Shown here in pieces: positions 9,482 to 18,678 of a stretch of DNA of 64,000 nt. Positions within the stretch are counted from its first letter, which is position 1. Every line of letters begins with the position of its first letter. The DNA lies in contig CAMFHE010000003.1 in NCBI GenBank assembly GCA_945952045.1, positions 1 to 64,000 on the forward strand, read 5' to 3'. The stretch is from an uncultured Rhizobium sp. Lineage in GTDB: Bacteria; Pseudomonadota; Alphaproteobacteria; Rhizobiales; Rhizobiaceae. The position numbers and the translations under genes were made by a program. The notes beneath the pieces are model-generated. The model made no database searches and was not told the DNA's origin. It saw only the letters and a list, made by a program, of their open reading frames with translations.

Positions 9482-9859
9482 AGGCACGGATGCTGTTTTG
9501 GCGATCGAGTTTTTGCACACAATGAACGCATCGAAATAGCGCAACCATATCATGCGCGCATATAGTGGATGCTCGGCATGGGCTGTTCACGAGGCAAAGC
9601 CGGGGGGAATAGTAGGGAACACGGTAAGGGCGGCCCGAGATGGGGCCGAGGCCGTTGTCAACGCCGTCGCGCACAACTGCGCACAACCAGAAATTGTCGG
9701 GTTCGCTATCATGATGGCCGCCAGACGACGGACGATCCGCAGGCCGACAGCAACTTCAAGGCATCTTTCAGGAGCGCAAGACCCGGTTCTATGTCATCCG
9801 GGTCTTCGTCGCGCTAGAGGATCGCCCAATCACCGCCCCGACCGAAAGCCGCCTTCCGG
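9482..9859. other. Non-coding gap between convergent genes
   Basis: This 378-base gap separates the PAS-GGDEF gene from gbcB, which converges on it. No frame shows a recognisable protein family or a good ribosome site. The only clear structure is the hairpin at 9778-9806, annotated separately. Confidence 0.6.
9778..9806 (-). terminator. Hairpin downstream of gbcB
   Basis: AAGACCCGG (9778-9786) and CCGGGTCTT (9798-9806) form a perfect 9-bp stem with an 11-base loop, 54 bases past the gbcB stop on the minus strand. No long T-run follows, so this is a possible terminator or RNA-stabilising hairpin. Confidence 0.45.
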
Positions 9860-10969
9860 TCAGGCTTCGATGGTCACGGCATCGAGCGGTCGCGAACAAC
9901 AGGCAAGGATAAAGCCTGCGGCGATATCCTCGTTGCTGATGCCGCCATTGTGGCGCATATCGACCTCGCCCTCGCGCTTGAGCACCTTGCAGGTGCCGCA
10001 GATGCCGGATTCGCAAGCCGCCGGAATGCGCACGCCGGCGGAGCGTGCCGCCTGCAAAACAGTCTGGCCGGGTTCGCAGATGGCCTGCCGGCTGGAGCCG
10101 AGGAAATCCACCACCAGACCTTCGCCCCCTTCTCCGGCCGCCCGGCTTTCGGCCTGCTGGTGAACGTTCTGGGCGATGGACGCCGCGCCGAAGCTTTCCT
10201 GATGGTAGTGGCCCATGTCGAAGCCTTCCACCCGCAGCATGCCGCTGACCGCGTTCATGAACGGCTCCGGCCCGCAGCAATAGACTTCCCGCCCCATGAA
10301 ATCGGGGGCGAGAAGCGCGAGCTTGTGGCGGTCGATGCGCCCGGTCAGGCCGGCCCATGCAAAGCCTGCGGAACGCGATTCCGGCAGGAAGCCGAGGCAC
10401 AGGTTCGGCATCCGCGCGGCCAGTAGCGCAAGCTCGTCGCGGAAGATGATGTCTTCCGGCCGGCGCGCCGAATTGATGAACATGACGTCGGTTCCCGGTG
10501 CGCAATCGGAGAGAAAGCGCAACATCGACATGGTCGGCGTGATGCCCGACCCGGCCGAAACGAACAGGAACTTGCGGCCCGGACGCTGGTTGAGCGTGAA
10601 ATGTCCGTTTGGCCCATAGGCGCGCACGCGCGAGCCCGGCCGCAGGTTCTCGAACATCCAGCGCGTGCCGATGCTGCCGGCCTGCGCCTTGACCGTCACC
10701 GAGATCGCGTAGGGCCGGGATGGCGTCGACGAGATCGTATAGGTGCGATGCAGGTCGCCGTCCCGTGTGCGCAATTCCAGCGTCACGAACTGGCCCGGCT
10801 GATAGCGAAACCAGCCGCTGCCCTCGACGGCGAAGGTGAAGGTCTTCACATCCTGCGCCTCGTCATGGACGGCGGTGCAGACCAGCATCTGCCGCGCCGA
10901 ATTCCATGGCGTCATCTCATCGAGCGGCAGGGCGTCGGGGACCGTGCCGATGACCGGGATCATGTTCAT
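9860..10969 (-). CDS. gbcB: Glycine-betaine demethylase reductase component (GbcB-type)
   Basis: This 369-residue reductase passes electrons from NAD(P)H to the Rieske oxygenase encoded just upstream. An FAD-binding domain comes first (RTYTISSTPSRP), then a nucleotide-binding domain (SAGSGITPTMSMLRF and YCCGPEPFM), then a C-terminal plant-type [2Fe-2S] ferredoxin domain with cysteines in ACESGICGTC and ACCS. The start at 10969 follows GGAGAGCTTCG and lies 13 bases after the gbcA stop, so the two are cotranscribed. The pair matches gbcAB of Pseudomonas and rhizobial stachydrine/betaine demethylases. Exact substrate (glycine betaine or proline betaine) is inferred from the partner. Confidence 0.85.
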   Translation of the reverse strand: MNMIPVIGTVPDALPLDEMTPWNSARQMLVCTAVHDEAQDVKTFTFAVEGSGWFRYQPGQFVTLELRTRDGDLHRTYTISSTPSRPYAISVTVKAQAGSIGTRWMFENLRPGSRVRAYGPNGHFTLNQRPGRKFLFVSAGSGITPTMSMLRFLSDCAPGTDVMFINSARRPEDIIFRDELALLAARMPNLCLGFLPESRSAGFAWAGLTGRIDRHKLALLAPDFMGREVYCCGPEPFMNAVSGMLRVEGFDMGHYHQESFGAASIAQNVHQQAESRAAGEGGEGLVVDFLGSSRQAICEPGQTVLQAARSAGVRIPAACESGICGTCKVLKREGEVDMRHNGGISNEDIAAGFILACCSRPLDAVTIEA

Positions 10970-10982
10970 CGAAGCTCTCCGC

Positions 10983-12230
10983 TCACGCGACCGAACGCAG
11001 CGGCGTCTTTGCCGCGCCGCCCAGCCGTTCCAGCATGAAGGCCGAATACCATTCGACGAACTGCTCGACGCCGCCTTCATGCACCTGCGAATAGGGGCCA
11101 GGCTGATAGGCGGGCGAATGGATGCCGCGCGCGTTTTCCTCGACGATCTGGCGATCCTGGTCGTTGGTTTCGGTCCAGACGTGGGTGAGTTCGTCCAGGC
11201 GATAGTCGATGCCTTCGACCGCATCCTTGTGCACCAACCATTTGGTGGTGACGGCGGTTTCGGTGGCGCTGAGCGGCATCACCCGGAAAGTGATCGCATG
11301 GTCGCTGAGAACATGGTTCCATGTCGTCGGATAATGGAACAGCAACAGCGTGCCGATGCGGTCCATGTTGATCTCGTCGGACAGACGCATCTGCACGGCC
11401 TTACGTCCGGAAATCGTGTAGCTGATCGCATCGCGCAGCAACGGCATGCGCGCGGCGCGATACTGCCCGGCCTCGTCAAGCGCAAAGCGGCTCGGCAGGC
11501 CGATGGATTCGCATTTCTGCCAGTGTTCGGCGATCTCGGGATCGTTTTCAGCGCCGGCGACGCCGGTCGCGGTCGGCGCTTCCGGATAGGTCTTGCACAG
11601 TTCCGGGTGGTTGCCCGCGCAATGATAGCATTCGCGGTTGTTTTCCCAGACGAGCTTCCAATTGCCCTTCTCGATGATGGTGCTTTCATAGGCGACCTTG
11701 GCGTCGCGCAGGCGATGCGGCAGGAAATAGGGCTCCATCGCCGTGCGGAAGGGGGCGAAATCCAGCGGCTTGTCGGCCAGGCTGACGAAGATATAGCCGC
11801 CGGCCAGTTCGCAGGCGACGCGCTTCAGGCCGAAGTCGGCCGTGTCGAAATTCTCGCCCATCTGGCGCGCATAGAGCAGGCTGCCATCCAGCTCGTAGGT
11901 CCACTGGTGATAGGGACAAACCAGCTTGGCCGCCGAGCCGCGGTGCTCCTGACAGACGCGCGAGCCACGATGGCGGCAAGAATTGTGCATGGCGTTGACG
12001 GAGCCGTCATTGCCGCGAACGATGATGATCGGAAATTCGCCGATCTGGACCGTCATGTAGTTGCCGGGATTGGGGATTTCGCAATCATGGCCGATGAACA
12101 GCCAGTCGCGGTACCAGATCTGCTCCAGATCCAGCTTGTGGAAATCCGGGTCGAGATAGAAAGGGCGGTCGAGCGTGTAGCCCGGTTTGCGCGCCTTCAG
12201 GCGCGAAAGCATGTCGGAACGGATATCCAT
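10983..12230 (-). CDS. gbcA: Rieske non-heme iron oxygenase, glycine-betaine demethylase alpha subunit (GbcA-type)
   Basis: This 415-residue enzyme removes a methyl group from glycine betaine, giving dimethylglycine and formaldehyde with O2. Rieske ligands are Cys85, His87, Cys105 and His108. The mononuclear iron site includes His203 and His208 in NNRECYHCAGNHPEL, with Glu200 at the bridging carboxylate position. The C-terminal NDQDRQ and AYQPGPYS segments closely recall Pseudomonas GbcA; stachydrine demethylases are a close alternative. The ATG at 12230 is chosen for the GCGAGGA ribosome site. A cobalamin riboswitch lies about 130 bases upstream on the same strand, which is unusual for this family. 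Confidence 0.85.
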   Translation of the reverse strand: MDIRSDMLSRLKARKPGYTLDRPFYLDPDFHKLDLEQIWYRDWLFIGHDCEIPNPGNYMTVQIGEFPIIIVRGNDGSVNAMHNSCRHRGSRVCQEHRGSAAKLVCPYHQWTYELDGSLLYARQMGENFDTADFGLKRVACELAGGYIFVSLADKPLDFAPFRTAMEPYFLPHRLRDAKVAYESTIIEKGNWKLVWENNRECYHCAGNHPELCKTYPEAPTATGVAGAENDPEIAEHWQKCESIGLPSRFALDEAGQYRAARMPLLRDAISYTISGRKAVQMRLSDEINMDRIGTLLLFHYPTTWNHVLSDHAITFRVMPLSATETAVTTKWLVHKDAVEGIDYRLDELTHVWTETNDQDRQIVEENARGIHSPAYQPGPYSQVHEGGVEQFVEWYSAFMLERLGGAAKTPLRSVA

Positions 12231-12361
12231 GGTCGGTCCTCGCAAGGGTCAAGGACTGGGCATGGTGGACTTTGCGGAAAACGTGCGCCGTGAAGAGCAG
12301 GCAAGAGCGCCTGAGTCCACTGACATCCGTCTCTTGATCACCCACCGCGATCAGTCGAGTT

Positions 12362-12545
12362 GTGGTCCCGAGGCTGGTTTCCGGGCTTCAGAGCCGTCCT
12401 CCCTTGGACCCCTGCGGCGCCTTCCCGGATCTCCTCCAGTGGATAATGCCGCAGTTTCAGCTCTGCTACCGTTGCGGGGGCAGCGCCGGCATCAAACCGG
12501 CTTCCCAATTATCCCGTCGATTCTTGCAAACCGGCGAGCACCTCA
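12362..12545 (-). promoter_or_regulatory. Cobalamin (adenosylcobalamin-type) riboswitch upstream of gbcA
   Basis: On the minus strand, from 12545 downwards, the conserved B12-riboswitch blocks appear in order. GGGAA and a CCGGT...CCGG hairpin are followed by GCTGCCCCCGCAAC, which matches the B12 box region. Then come CCACTG, GGGAAGGC, and the 3' block AGCCCGGAAACCAGCC, matching the AGCCAGGAGACCTGCC consensus. The element ends about 130 bases before the gbcA start. The usual effect is to switch the downstream genes off when cobalamin is plentiful. I see no strong terminator, so control at the ribosome site is possible. Confidence 0.93.
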
Positions 12546-13059
12546 AGCACAGGGATGGAACCATAAGCCACCCGCCCTCGCCTTGTCATTTGCGACAGTG
12601 AGATGGCGCGATTGCACCATTCTGCAAAGCCGCGCATTGTCTTGTACGCGCGCCATGACTGGAATATGCGCGACTGGTTGCAAGGCGGACGGTTCCGATT
12701 CACGACGGCGTCATCGTCAGGCACCACGAAAACCGCACACCAGCGGGACACCGGCGCTGAATACATCCGGCTTCCGAATTTCGGCACGCCGAAGCCGATA
12801 TTGAACAGGACGGTCCGTCTGCACTGCTCGCGAGGAGCGTTTCCGTCCGGCCCAAGTTCGTTCAGGAGGCCGCTTGGCCTACAGTGGGCTCTAGCGATGC
12901 TGCGACTGCGTTCTTTTGAAACGGGTCTTCTTTACGAAAACGCGAAAGGCAGGTCATCATTTCGACCGCCCAAGCCAAAAAACCGCACCGAATTGCCATC
13001 TACCGCACCATAAACTCATGTCCGAGGATGAAACGCGCCTCATCTGCGCCGATCCCTTG
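12546..13059. other. 514-base gap with no recognised gene
   Basis: This gap lies between the start of the riboswitch leader and the end of the FAD monooxygenase gene. Short open frames exist on both strands, but none has a convincing ribosome site, family motif or rhizobial codon pattern. The gbcA promoter must lie in its left part. Some of it could be decayed coding DNA that I cannot identify. Confidence 0.5.
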
Positions 13060-14217
13060 CTAGGCATCCAGTTCCAGAGCCGGTGCGGAAAACTGGCTCG
13101 CGGCGAGCTTCGCGAACGGCTTTGAAAGCATGATCGGCAGGATCCAGGATTGAATGCGCATGCCCATCCGGCTTTGCGGAATATAATGGCCGCCGATCTT
13201 GCGGGAGACGGCCTGCATGCGGGTAACGAGCGGGCGCAGCCTTTGCTCATAGGCCTCGAAGGCCTGGGGATGAGGCTTGTCCGCCAGCTCGGCCGCCAGA
13301 ATATAGGCGCCGGCCATTGCCGTCGATGTGCCCTGCCCGGCAAGGAATGTCAGGCACCAGGCGGCATCGCCGAGCAGGACGACGCGGCCCTTCGACCAGT
13401 TCGGCACCTCGATCTGGGCGACGGTGTCGAAGAAGGCCTCATCCCAATCGACGGAGGACCGAAGCGCCGAGGCAACCGGCTCCGGCCAGGTGCCAAACTG
13501 CCGGTTGAGGATCTCGCGACGCTCGTCCGGGTCCAGCCTGTCGGTGCGGTCGTCGCGCCAGCAGAACAGGGTCGCGGCATGGCCGTCGCCGATATCGTAA
13601 AGCCCGCCTTGATGATCGACATCCATCATGCCGACGAAGCTTGCGCCCAGAGGCTTCGTGACCGGCACCCGCCAGGCGCTGGCGCGATAGCCGAGCGGCC
13701 GCAGGAATGCTTCATGCGGGCCGAACAGCATGGCCCGCAAGGCGCTGCGATATCCATCGGCGCCGACGACGAGATCGAAACGGTCGCGGCTGCCGTCTGA
13801 CAGCGTCACATCGACGCCATCGCCATCGTCGGTAATATCGGTCAGCGTCGTGCGGTAGCGGATATCGACATCCGCCTCGACATGCGAGGTCAGAATATCC
13901 TGAAACGCATTGCGCATGATGGCGAGGATGCGCCCGCCGGACGCCTTGTAGAGCGTCCGGTAGTCATAGGAAAACAGCTTGCGGCCGAACCGGTCCCGAT
14001 GCAGGGCGGGGCCGAGCGGCATGGCTTTCGCCTTGAATGCCTCGATCAGCCCCAGCCGTTCGGCGACATTCCAGCCATTGACATGCAGGCCGATGGAATA
14101 GCCGCCGGTGCGGCCCTTCTCCGCCTTCTCGATGACGACGCTTTCGATACCGCGCGCTTTCAGGCACGCGGCAAGGGTGAGGCCAGCGGGACCGCCGCCG
14201 ACGATCAGGATACGCAT
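13060..14217 (-). CDS. FAD-dependent aromatic-hydroxylase-type monooxygenase
   Basis: This 385-residue flavoprotein starts with the dinucleotide motif VGGGPAGLT (residues 6-14). It contains a Gly-Asp motif, LLGDAAWCLTFLAGQGTS, near residues 280-300, where the family normally reads GDAAH and then P-x-x-G-x-G. It hydroxylates or otherwise oxidises a small molecule with NAD(P)H and O2; the substrate is unknown. The start follows a strong GAGGAGGGC site and lies 10 bases after the TonB-receptor stop, so it is the last gene of the uptake operon. A role in opening or modifying an imported siderophore is an inference from position only. Confidence 0.82.
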   Translation of the reverse strand: MRILIVGGGPAGLTLAACLKARGIESVVIEKAEKGRTGGYSIGLHVNGWNVAERLGLIEAFKAKAMPLGPALHRDRFGRKLFSYDYRTLYKASGGRILAIMRNAFQDILTSHVEADVDIRYRTTLTDITDDGDGVDVTLSDGSRDRFDLVVGADGYRSALRAMLFGPHEAFLRPLGYRASAWRVPVTKPLGASFVGMMDVDHQGGLYDIGDGHAATLFCWRDDRTDRLDPDERREILNRQFGTWPEPVASALRSSVDWDEAFFDTVAQIEVPNWSKGRVVLLGDAAWCLTFLAGQGTSTAMAGAYILAAELADKPHPQAFEAYEQRLRPLVTRMQAVSRKIGGHYIPQSRMGMRIQSWILPIMLSKPFAKLAASQFSAPALELDA

Positions 14218-14227
14218 GCCGCCCTCC

Positions 14228-16200
14228 TCAGAAGGTCAGGTTGAGGCGGGCGCCGAAGGTCCTGCCGTCGCCGAGCTGATAGACGTTGCCATAGGGCGCG
14301 CCGGCGTTGAAGCCGTAGGTCGTATAGGTCTTGTCGAAGAGGTTGGTGACGAAGGCCTCGCCCGTGATCTGCTTGTCCAGTTCCAGCTTCACGCCGACAT
14401 CGACGAGCGCATATCCCTTCTGGCCGATCGAATTGGCCTCGTCGAAATAGACCTTGTCGACATAGTTGACCGCCGCATAGGGAAGGATGGCGGCGCCGTT
14501 TTCTATCTCGAAACGGTAATCGACCATCAGGCTGGGCGTAAAGGCAGGCGCATAGGGCACGCTCTTGCCGGTATAATCGGCCCCGCTGCCGGTCGGATCC
14601 TTGAACTTCGTGAACTTGGTATCGTTGTAGCCGATCCCGAGCGTGATGCCGAGATCGTCGGTCGGCTTGGCGCGCAGCTTGAGGTCGATGCCCTTGGCGG
14701 TCACCTCGCCGACATTCTGCAGATATTGCAGCGGCTGGACGCCGACGAACATCTGATAGTCCTTGGTGACGTTGTAATAGCCCGAAAGCTGCGCTTCGAG
14801 CGTTCCCGTCTCGTTGCGATATTTCAGGCCGATCTCGCCATTATAGGTGGTCTGCGGATCGTAGGTGAAGGAATTGTTGAGCGAGGTGACGGTGCGGGTG
14901 AAGCCGCCCGCCTTGAAGCCGGTGCTGAACAGGCCATAGAGACGCAACGTGTCCGTCAGGCTGTAGCTAGCGCCGAGCTTGGGGGAAAGCGCCATGAAAT
15001 CATTGCTTTCGTCGAAATTGACGAAACCATCGGCTTGCGCCCCGGCGCGCTCGAAATCGAGGCGAAGGCCGGGCGTGATGTCCAGCCGGTCGGTCGCATG
15101 CCAGGTGACGTCTGCAAAGGCGGCGTACGAGTCGATCTTCTGGTTGGCGACCTGCCCGTAGGCCGGCAGGTTACGAACGAAATCGAGGTGCTGGTAATAG
15201 ACGCCCGCAACGTAATCGAACGCATTGCCCTGCCCCGGATTGGAGGCGATGCGCAGCTCCTGGCTGAAGGTCCATTGCTGCTCCGGCGTATAGGAGCCGA
15301 AGACCGTGCGGTCGAAATCGCTCTTCTGGTAGCCGGTGAGCGCGGTAATCGTCGCTTCGCCAAGATCGTAGCTGGCATTGATGCCGAAATTCCAGGTGTC
15401 GAGCGTGTATTTCGAGGGGATCGGCAGTGCGATCCGATCCTCCAGCATCGACTCCATGACGAAATATTCCTCGGTGGAGGTGACGCGCCCGCGTCCGGCC
15501 GAGATCATCACGTCGAGCGGGCTGCCGGTCGGCGCATAGCGCAGCCGCAGCTGGCCGTTGACGTCGTTGGAACCGCCGACCTCCTCGCCCGTCATCATCG
15601 TCGTGTAATCGTTGTTTTCATGCAGGCCGTTGAAGGTCAGGTCGCCGTAAAGCGTATCGGCGATGAGCGGCAGGCTGGCATAGGCGCTGGCGCTCGCACC
15701 GTTCGAGGTGATGTCGCCATTGAAGCCGAAGCGCCGCTCGTCATCGGGCTTGCGGGTGGTGATGTTGATGACGCCGCCGATCGCGCCGCGACCGTAGAGC
15801 GTGCCCTGCGGACCGTAAAGCAATTCGACGTTCTCGACGCCGCCGGGCAGGCTTCGGGCGAGGTTGAAACTGTCCTGCGGCAGGCCATCGACATAGACCT
15901 GCGTGCTCGGATTGTAGAAATCGAGAGAGGCCTGGCCGCGGACGGTAAAATTGGTATAGGCGCGGCTGGAGCGCGTGTTGATGTTCACATCCGGGAACAC
16001 CCGGTCGAGATCGGCGACGGTATCGATATCGCGCAGCTGCAGCGTCTCGGCATCGGCGACATCCACCGAAGACGGCAGGAAGAAATAATCCTCGATGCGT
16101 TTCGTCAATGTGAGAACGATGGGCGCAAGCGTCGTGTCGGCGGCAGTGTGCCGGCGAGGATGGCGAGAGCGGAGACCCCGCTGAGGCGATGACGCATCAT
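14228..16200 (-). pseudogene. TonB-dependent outer-membrane (ferric siderophore) receptor, frameshifted after the signal peptide
   Basis: The body, from about 16140 to 14228, encodes a TonB-dependent receptor. A plug domain carries VYVDGLP and LLYGPQGTLYGRGAIGGVIN, then comes a 22-strand-type barrel, and the last residue is Phe. The natural start is the ATG at 16200, in a four-base overlap with the transporter stop. It encodes the signal peptide MMRHRLSGVSALAILAGTLP. That frame then runs into RRLRPSFSH and a stop, while the TonB-box segment DTTLAPIVLT and the plug lie in another frame. An indel near 16141-16155 therefore separates export signal from receptor. It is either a true mutation, a phase-variable site or a sequence error. 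Confidence 0.8.
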
Positions 16201-17468
16201 GGTTCCGATACCTTTTCTTCTAAGTGCGAATGCGAATGGGATTGAGGCCGGGGCTGGCCGGGCACGGCCAGAAAACGGGAAACGAGCAGCAGGGCCGCGA
16301 CAAGGAAAACGGCGGAAGCGCCGAAGAGCGGGCTGTATCCGAAGGCCTTGCCGAGATGGCCGGCAGCAGCCGAGGCGGCAATGGCGAGGATGGCGTCGAG
16401 GCTTTGCAGAACCGCGAAATCGGTGGCGGTCTGCTCGGGATTGCACCAGTTCATCATCGCCGCGTAGAGCGCGACGAAGGACAGGGCGACCGCACCGGCC
16501 TGGGTCACGAGAAGCGCCGCCGCCCATGTCTGCGATATCGAGCCGACGACTTCCAGCGAGGCGAGTGCGGCAAGCACCGCCGCATTGAGGACAGCGGCGG
16601 CGACGACTGCGCGCTTAACGCCCGCTGCCTGAACCAGCAGCGCGCCCAGCGTCGAGGCGATGAAGCCGGCAATCGCGCCACCGGCGCCGCGCACCATGCC
16701 GATCGCATCGAGCGAAAGCCCCTTGTCGACCAGATAGGGGCCGCTCATTGCCGAGCCCATGCGGATGCCGACCTGATAGACAGCGAGAAACATGAGGCCG
16801 TTCATCAGCGCCCGGTTGGACAGCACGTTGCGCAACGCACCGTGGCGGGCGGCTGGGCGCTCATTCCTGTTGCGCGGGGCCGCCAGATCGGCGGAGAAGA
16901 AGACCGGCAGGCTGAGCACGGCGATGAAAGCGGCCATCGCCGCCATGGACACGGCCCAGCCGGCGGCATTGTAGACCACCAGCCACAAGCCGCCGCCGAT
17001 CAGGAAGCCGACATAGGCGCCGGCGGTCGATGCGCCGCTCGCCGCGCCGCGCGTTTGCGCGCTGGTGGCCCTGACGGCAAGCGAATCCGTTGCGACGTCC
17101 TGGGTGGCGGCCAGCATCGCCATGACCAGCAGCACCGCCGAAAGCGGCATCAGAGCGGTTTGCGGCGGAAAGGCGGCCGCGACGAGAACGCAGGCGGCAA
17201 TGCCCGCCTGGCAGGCGAGGATCCAGGCGCGCTCGGTGAAGAACCGGTCGACCAGCGGCGCCCACAGGAATTTCAACGCCCACGGCAAAAACAGGATGGC
17301 GAGGTAACCGATCTGGTCGAGCGGCATGCCGGCATCGCGCAGTGCGACCGGCAATGCCGACTGCACCATGCTGCCCGTGACCGATTGCGCGGCATAAAGG
17401 CCCGCGAGCAGACCGAGCACGGTCCAGGCTCCGGAACGGGCCGAAAGTTTCATATAGGTCGCAGACAT
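16197..17468 (-). CDS. MFS transporter, RhtX/FptX-like siderophore permease
   Basis: This 423-residue inner-membrane protein has about 12 hydrophobic segments and the major-facilitator pattern. Phrases such as LPWALKFLWAPLVDRFF and MAMLAATQDVATDSLAVR are typical of the RhtX/FptX/AmpG branch. RhtX and FptX import rhizobactin and pyochelin across the inner membrane as single proteins. The start at 17468 follows GTGAGGGGC. Its stop overlaps the TonB-receptor start (ATGA), so transport across both membranes is translationally coupled. It is divergent from an AraC regulator across a possible iron box. Muropeptide (AmpG) transport is less likely given the context. Confidence 0.82.
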   Translation of the reverse strand: MSATYMKLSARSGAWTVLGLLAGLYAAQSVTGSMVQSALPVALRDAGMPLDQIGYLAILFLPWALKFLWAPLVDRFFTERAWILACQAGIAACVLVAAAFPPQTALMPLSAVLLVMAMLAATQDVATDSLAVRATSAQTRGAASGASTAGAYVGFLIGGGLWLVVYNAAGWAVSMAAMAAFIAVLSLPVFFSADLAAPRNRNERPAARHGALRNVLSNRALMNGLMFLAVYQVGIRMGSAMSGPYLVDKGLSLDAIGMVRGAGGAIAGFIASTLGALLVQAAGVKRAVVAAAVLNAAVLAALASLEVVGSISQTWAAALLVTQAGAVALSFVALYAAMMNWCNPEQTATDFAVLQSLDAILAIAASAAAGHLGKAFGYSPLFGASAVFLVAALLLVSRFLAVPGQPRPQSHSHSHLEEKVSEP

Positions 17469-17517
17469 TGCCCCTCACACCGAAATATGCGACCTCCATA
17501 AGCCTTTCATTAAAACT

Positions 17518-17532
17518 TGACTATTGTAATCA
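17518..17532. promoter_or_regulatory. Candidate iron-responsive operator (IRO/RirA-type box)
   Basis: TGACTATTGTAATCA fits the TGA-N9-TCA pattern described for RirA-regulated promoters in rhizobia. It lies between the divergent siderophore permease and AraC genes and overlaps a possible minus-35 hexamer, TTGACT (17517-17522). The motif is short, so chance occurrence is possible. Confidence 0.45.
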
Positions 17533-17593
17533 GGTTCAAAGATATTGCGATCCGGTCAGTTTTTTCGGCGCAACGGCATCAGCGGGGGTCATC

Positions 17594-18586
17594 ATGGGTT
17601 TGAGGATGGAGCAGCGGACCTTGGTCCAGTCCGATCAGGTAGACGTCGTCGTGCTCGGCCCGAGCCCGGCGGACGAAACCCATTCCGCGCTTTCGACGGA
17701 GGGCGCGTACAAGATCCTCGGCGTGCGGCCCGGCCTGACAATCTCGGTGTTCGACATGATCATCGGCGCGGATTTCTCCGGCCGATTCGCCACAGAGCCC
17801 TGCGTCGCCATCGATTTTCTCTTCGAAGCGTCGGGGCAGGGATGGCTGCTCAGCGATGAGGGAGAGCGGCTGTCGGCCATTCCCTACCGGCCTGGCCGCA
17901 TCTATTTCATGGCAGCACCCAAGGGGGCGATCGGCTTTTACGACGTGCCGGTCGGCACGCGCTTCAAGGGCATGGACATCCGCGTCGACATGGCGCTCTG
18001 GCAAAAGCTCGGCGCAGGCGAACTCCTGACGACGCTCGACGACCAGCACAGCCTGCATATGGCGTCTGGCAACGGTACCTGGGTCGGCGTGCTGCCCGTG
18101 CCGCCGCAATTGCTGACCGTTGCCCGTGCCTTGTTCGACAGCGCCATGGTCGAAAACGACGATCTGGCATTCGAGGCGCGAGCGCTCGACATCATCAACG
18201 CCTCGATCACCGCAATGCGCAAGGTGCAGCCGGCCGCAGCCATTCCGCCCCGCGACCGCCGCCCGCTGCAACGGGCGCGCGACCTGATGATCGCCGAAAT
18301 GTCGCGTCCATGGACGCTCGACGAACTCGCCCAGGAAATCGGCCTGACCCAGAAGCGCCTGAAGACCGGCTTCAAGGCCATGTATGGACATGCGGTTTAC
18401 GCTTTCCTGCAGGAACAGCGGCTATTGGAAGCCCGCCGCCTGATCGAGGCAGGCGCCACGAACGTCACCCAGGCGGCCCTTGCCGTCGGATACGGCAATT
18501 CCAGCCATTTTTCGCAACTCTTCCTGCGCCGCTTCGGCATGCCGCCCTCTCGCGCCCGCGCCGCCGCAGCCGAGCAGAAGGAGTAA
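17594..18586 (+). CDS. AraC-family regulator, PchR/RhrA-like
   Basis: This 330-residue protein has a variable N-terminal sensing domain and a C-terminal AraC/XylS double helix-turn-helix (about residues 225-325). The latter contains WTLDELAQEIGLTQKRLKTGFK and ends in the typical GYGNSSHFSQLFLRRFGMPPSR. The ATG at 17594 follows AGCGGGGGT; the frame is open upstream to 17468 without a better start. In other bacteria, regulators of this kind sense imported ferric siderophore and activate the receptor operon, which here is the divergent permease and receptor genes. The signal molecule is unknown. Confidence 0.85.
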   Translation: MGLRMEQRTLVQSDQVDVVVLGPSPADETHSALSTEGAYKILGVRPGLTISVFDMIIGADFSGRFATEPCVAIDFLFEASGQGWLLSDEGERLSAIPYRPGRIYFMAAPKGAIGFYDVPVGTRFKGMDIRVDMALWQKLGAGELLTTLDDQHSLHMASGNGTWVGVLPVPPQLLTVARALFDSAMVENDDLAFEARALDIINASITAMRKVQPAAAIPPRDRRPLQRARDLMIAEMSRPWTLDELAQEIGLTQKRLKTGFKAMYGHAVYAFLQEQRLLEARRLIEAGATNVTQAALAVGYGNSSHFSQLFLRRFGMPPSRARAAAAEQKE

Positions 18587-18678
18587 GCGTCCGGGATGAT
18601 GGCCAGCGATGCGGCGAGCCTTCAGGCGGTGGCGGGTTTTAACGCCGACACCTGGCGCTAGTGTGGGGATGCCCGAGA

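Noticed and set aside
12603..13013. A 136-codon plus-strand frame in the gap right of the riboswitch
   Set aside because: No ribosome site or family motif, and a competing minus-strand frame of similar quality. I treat it as non-coding.
14108..16192. A 694-codon plus-strand open frame opposite the TonB receptor
   Set aside because: It is antisense to a receptor with clear motifs. Its translation is rich in Arg, Gly and Ala without any family signature, as expected for an antisense frame in GC-rich DNA.
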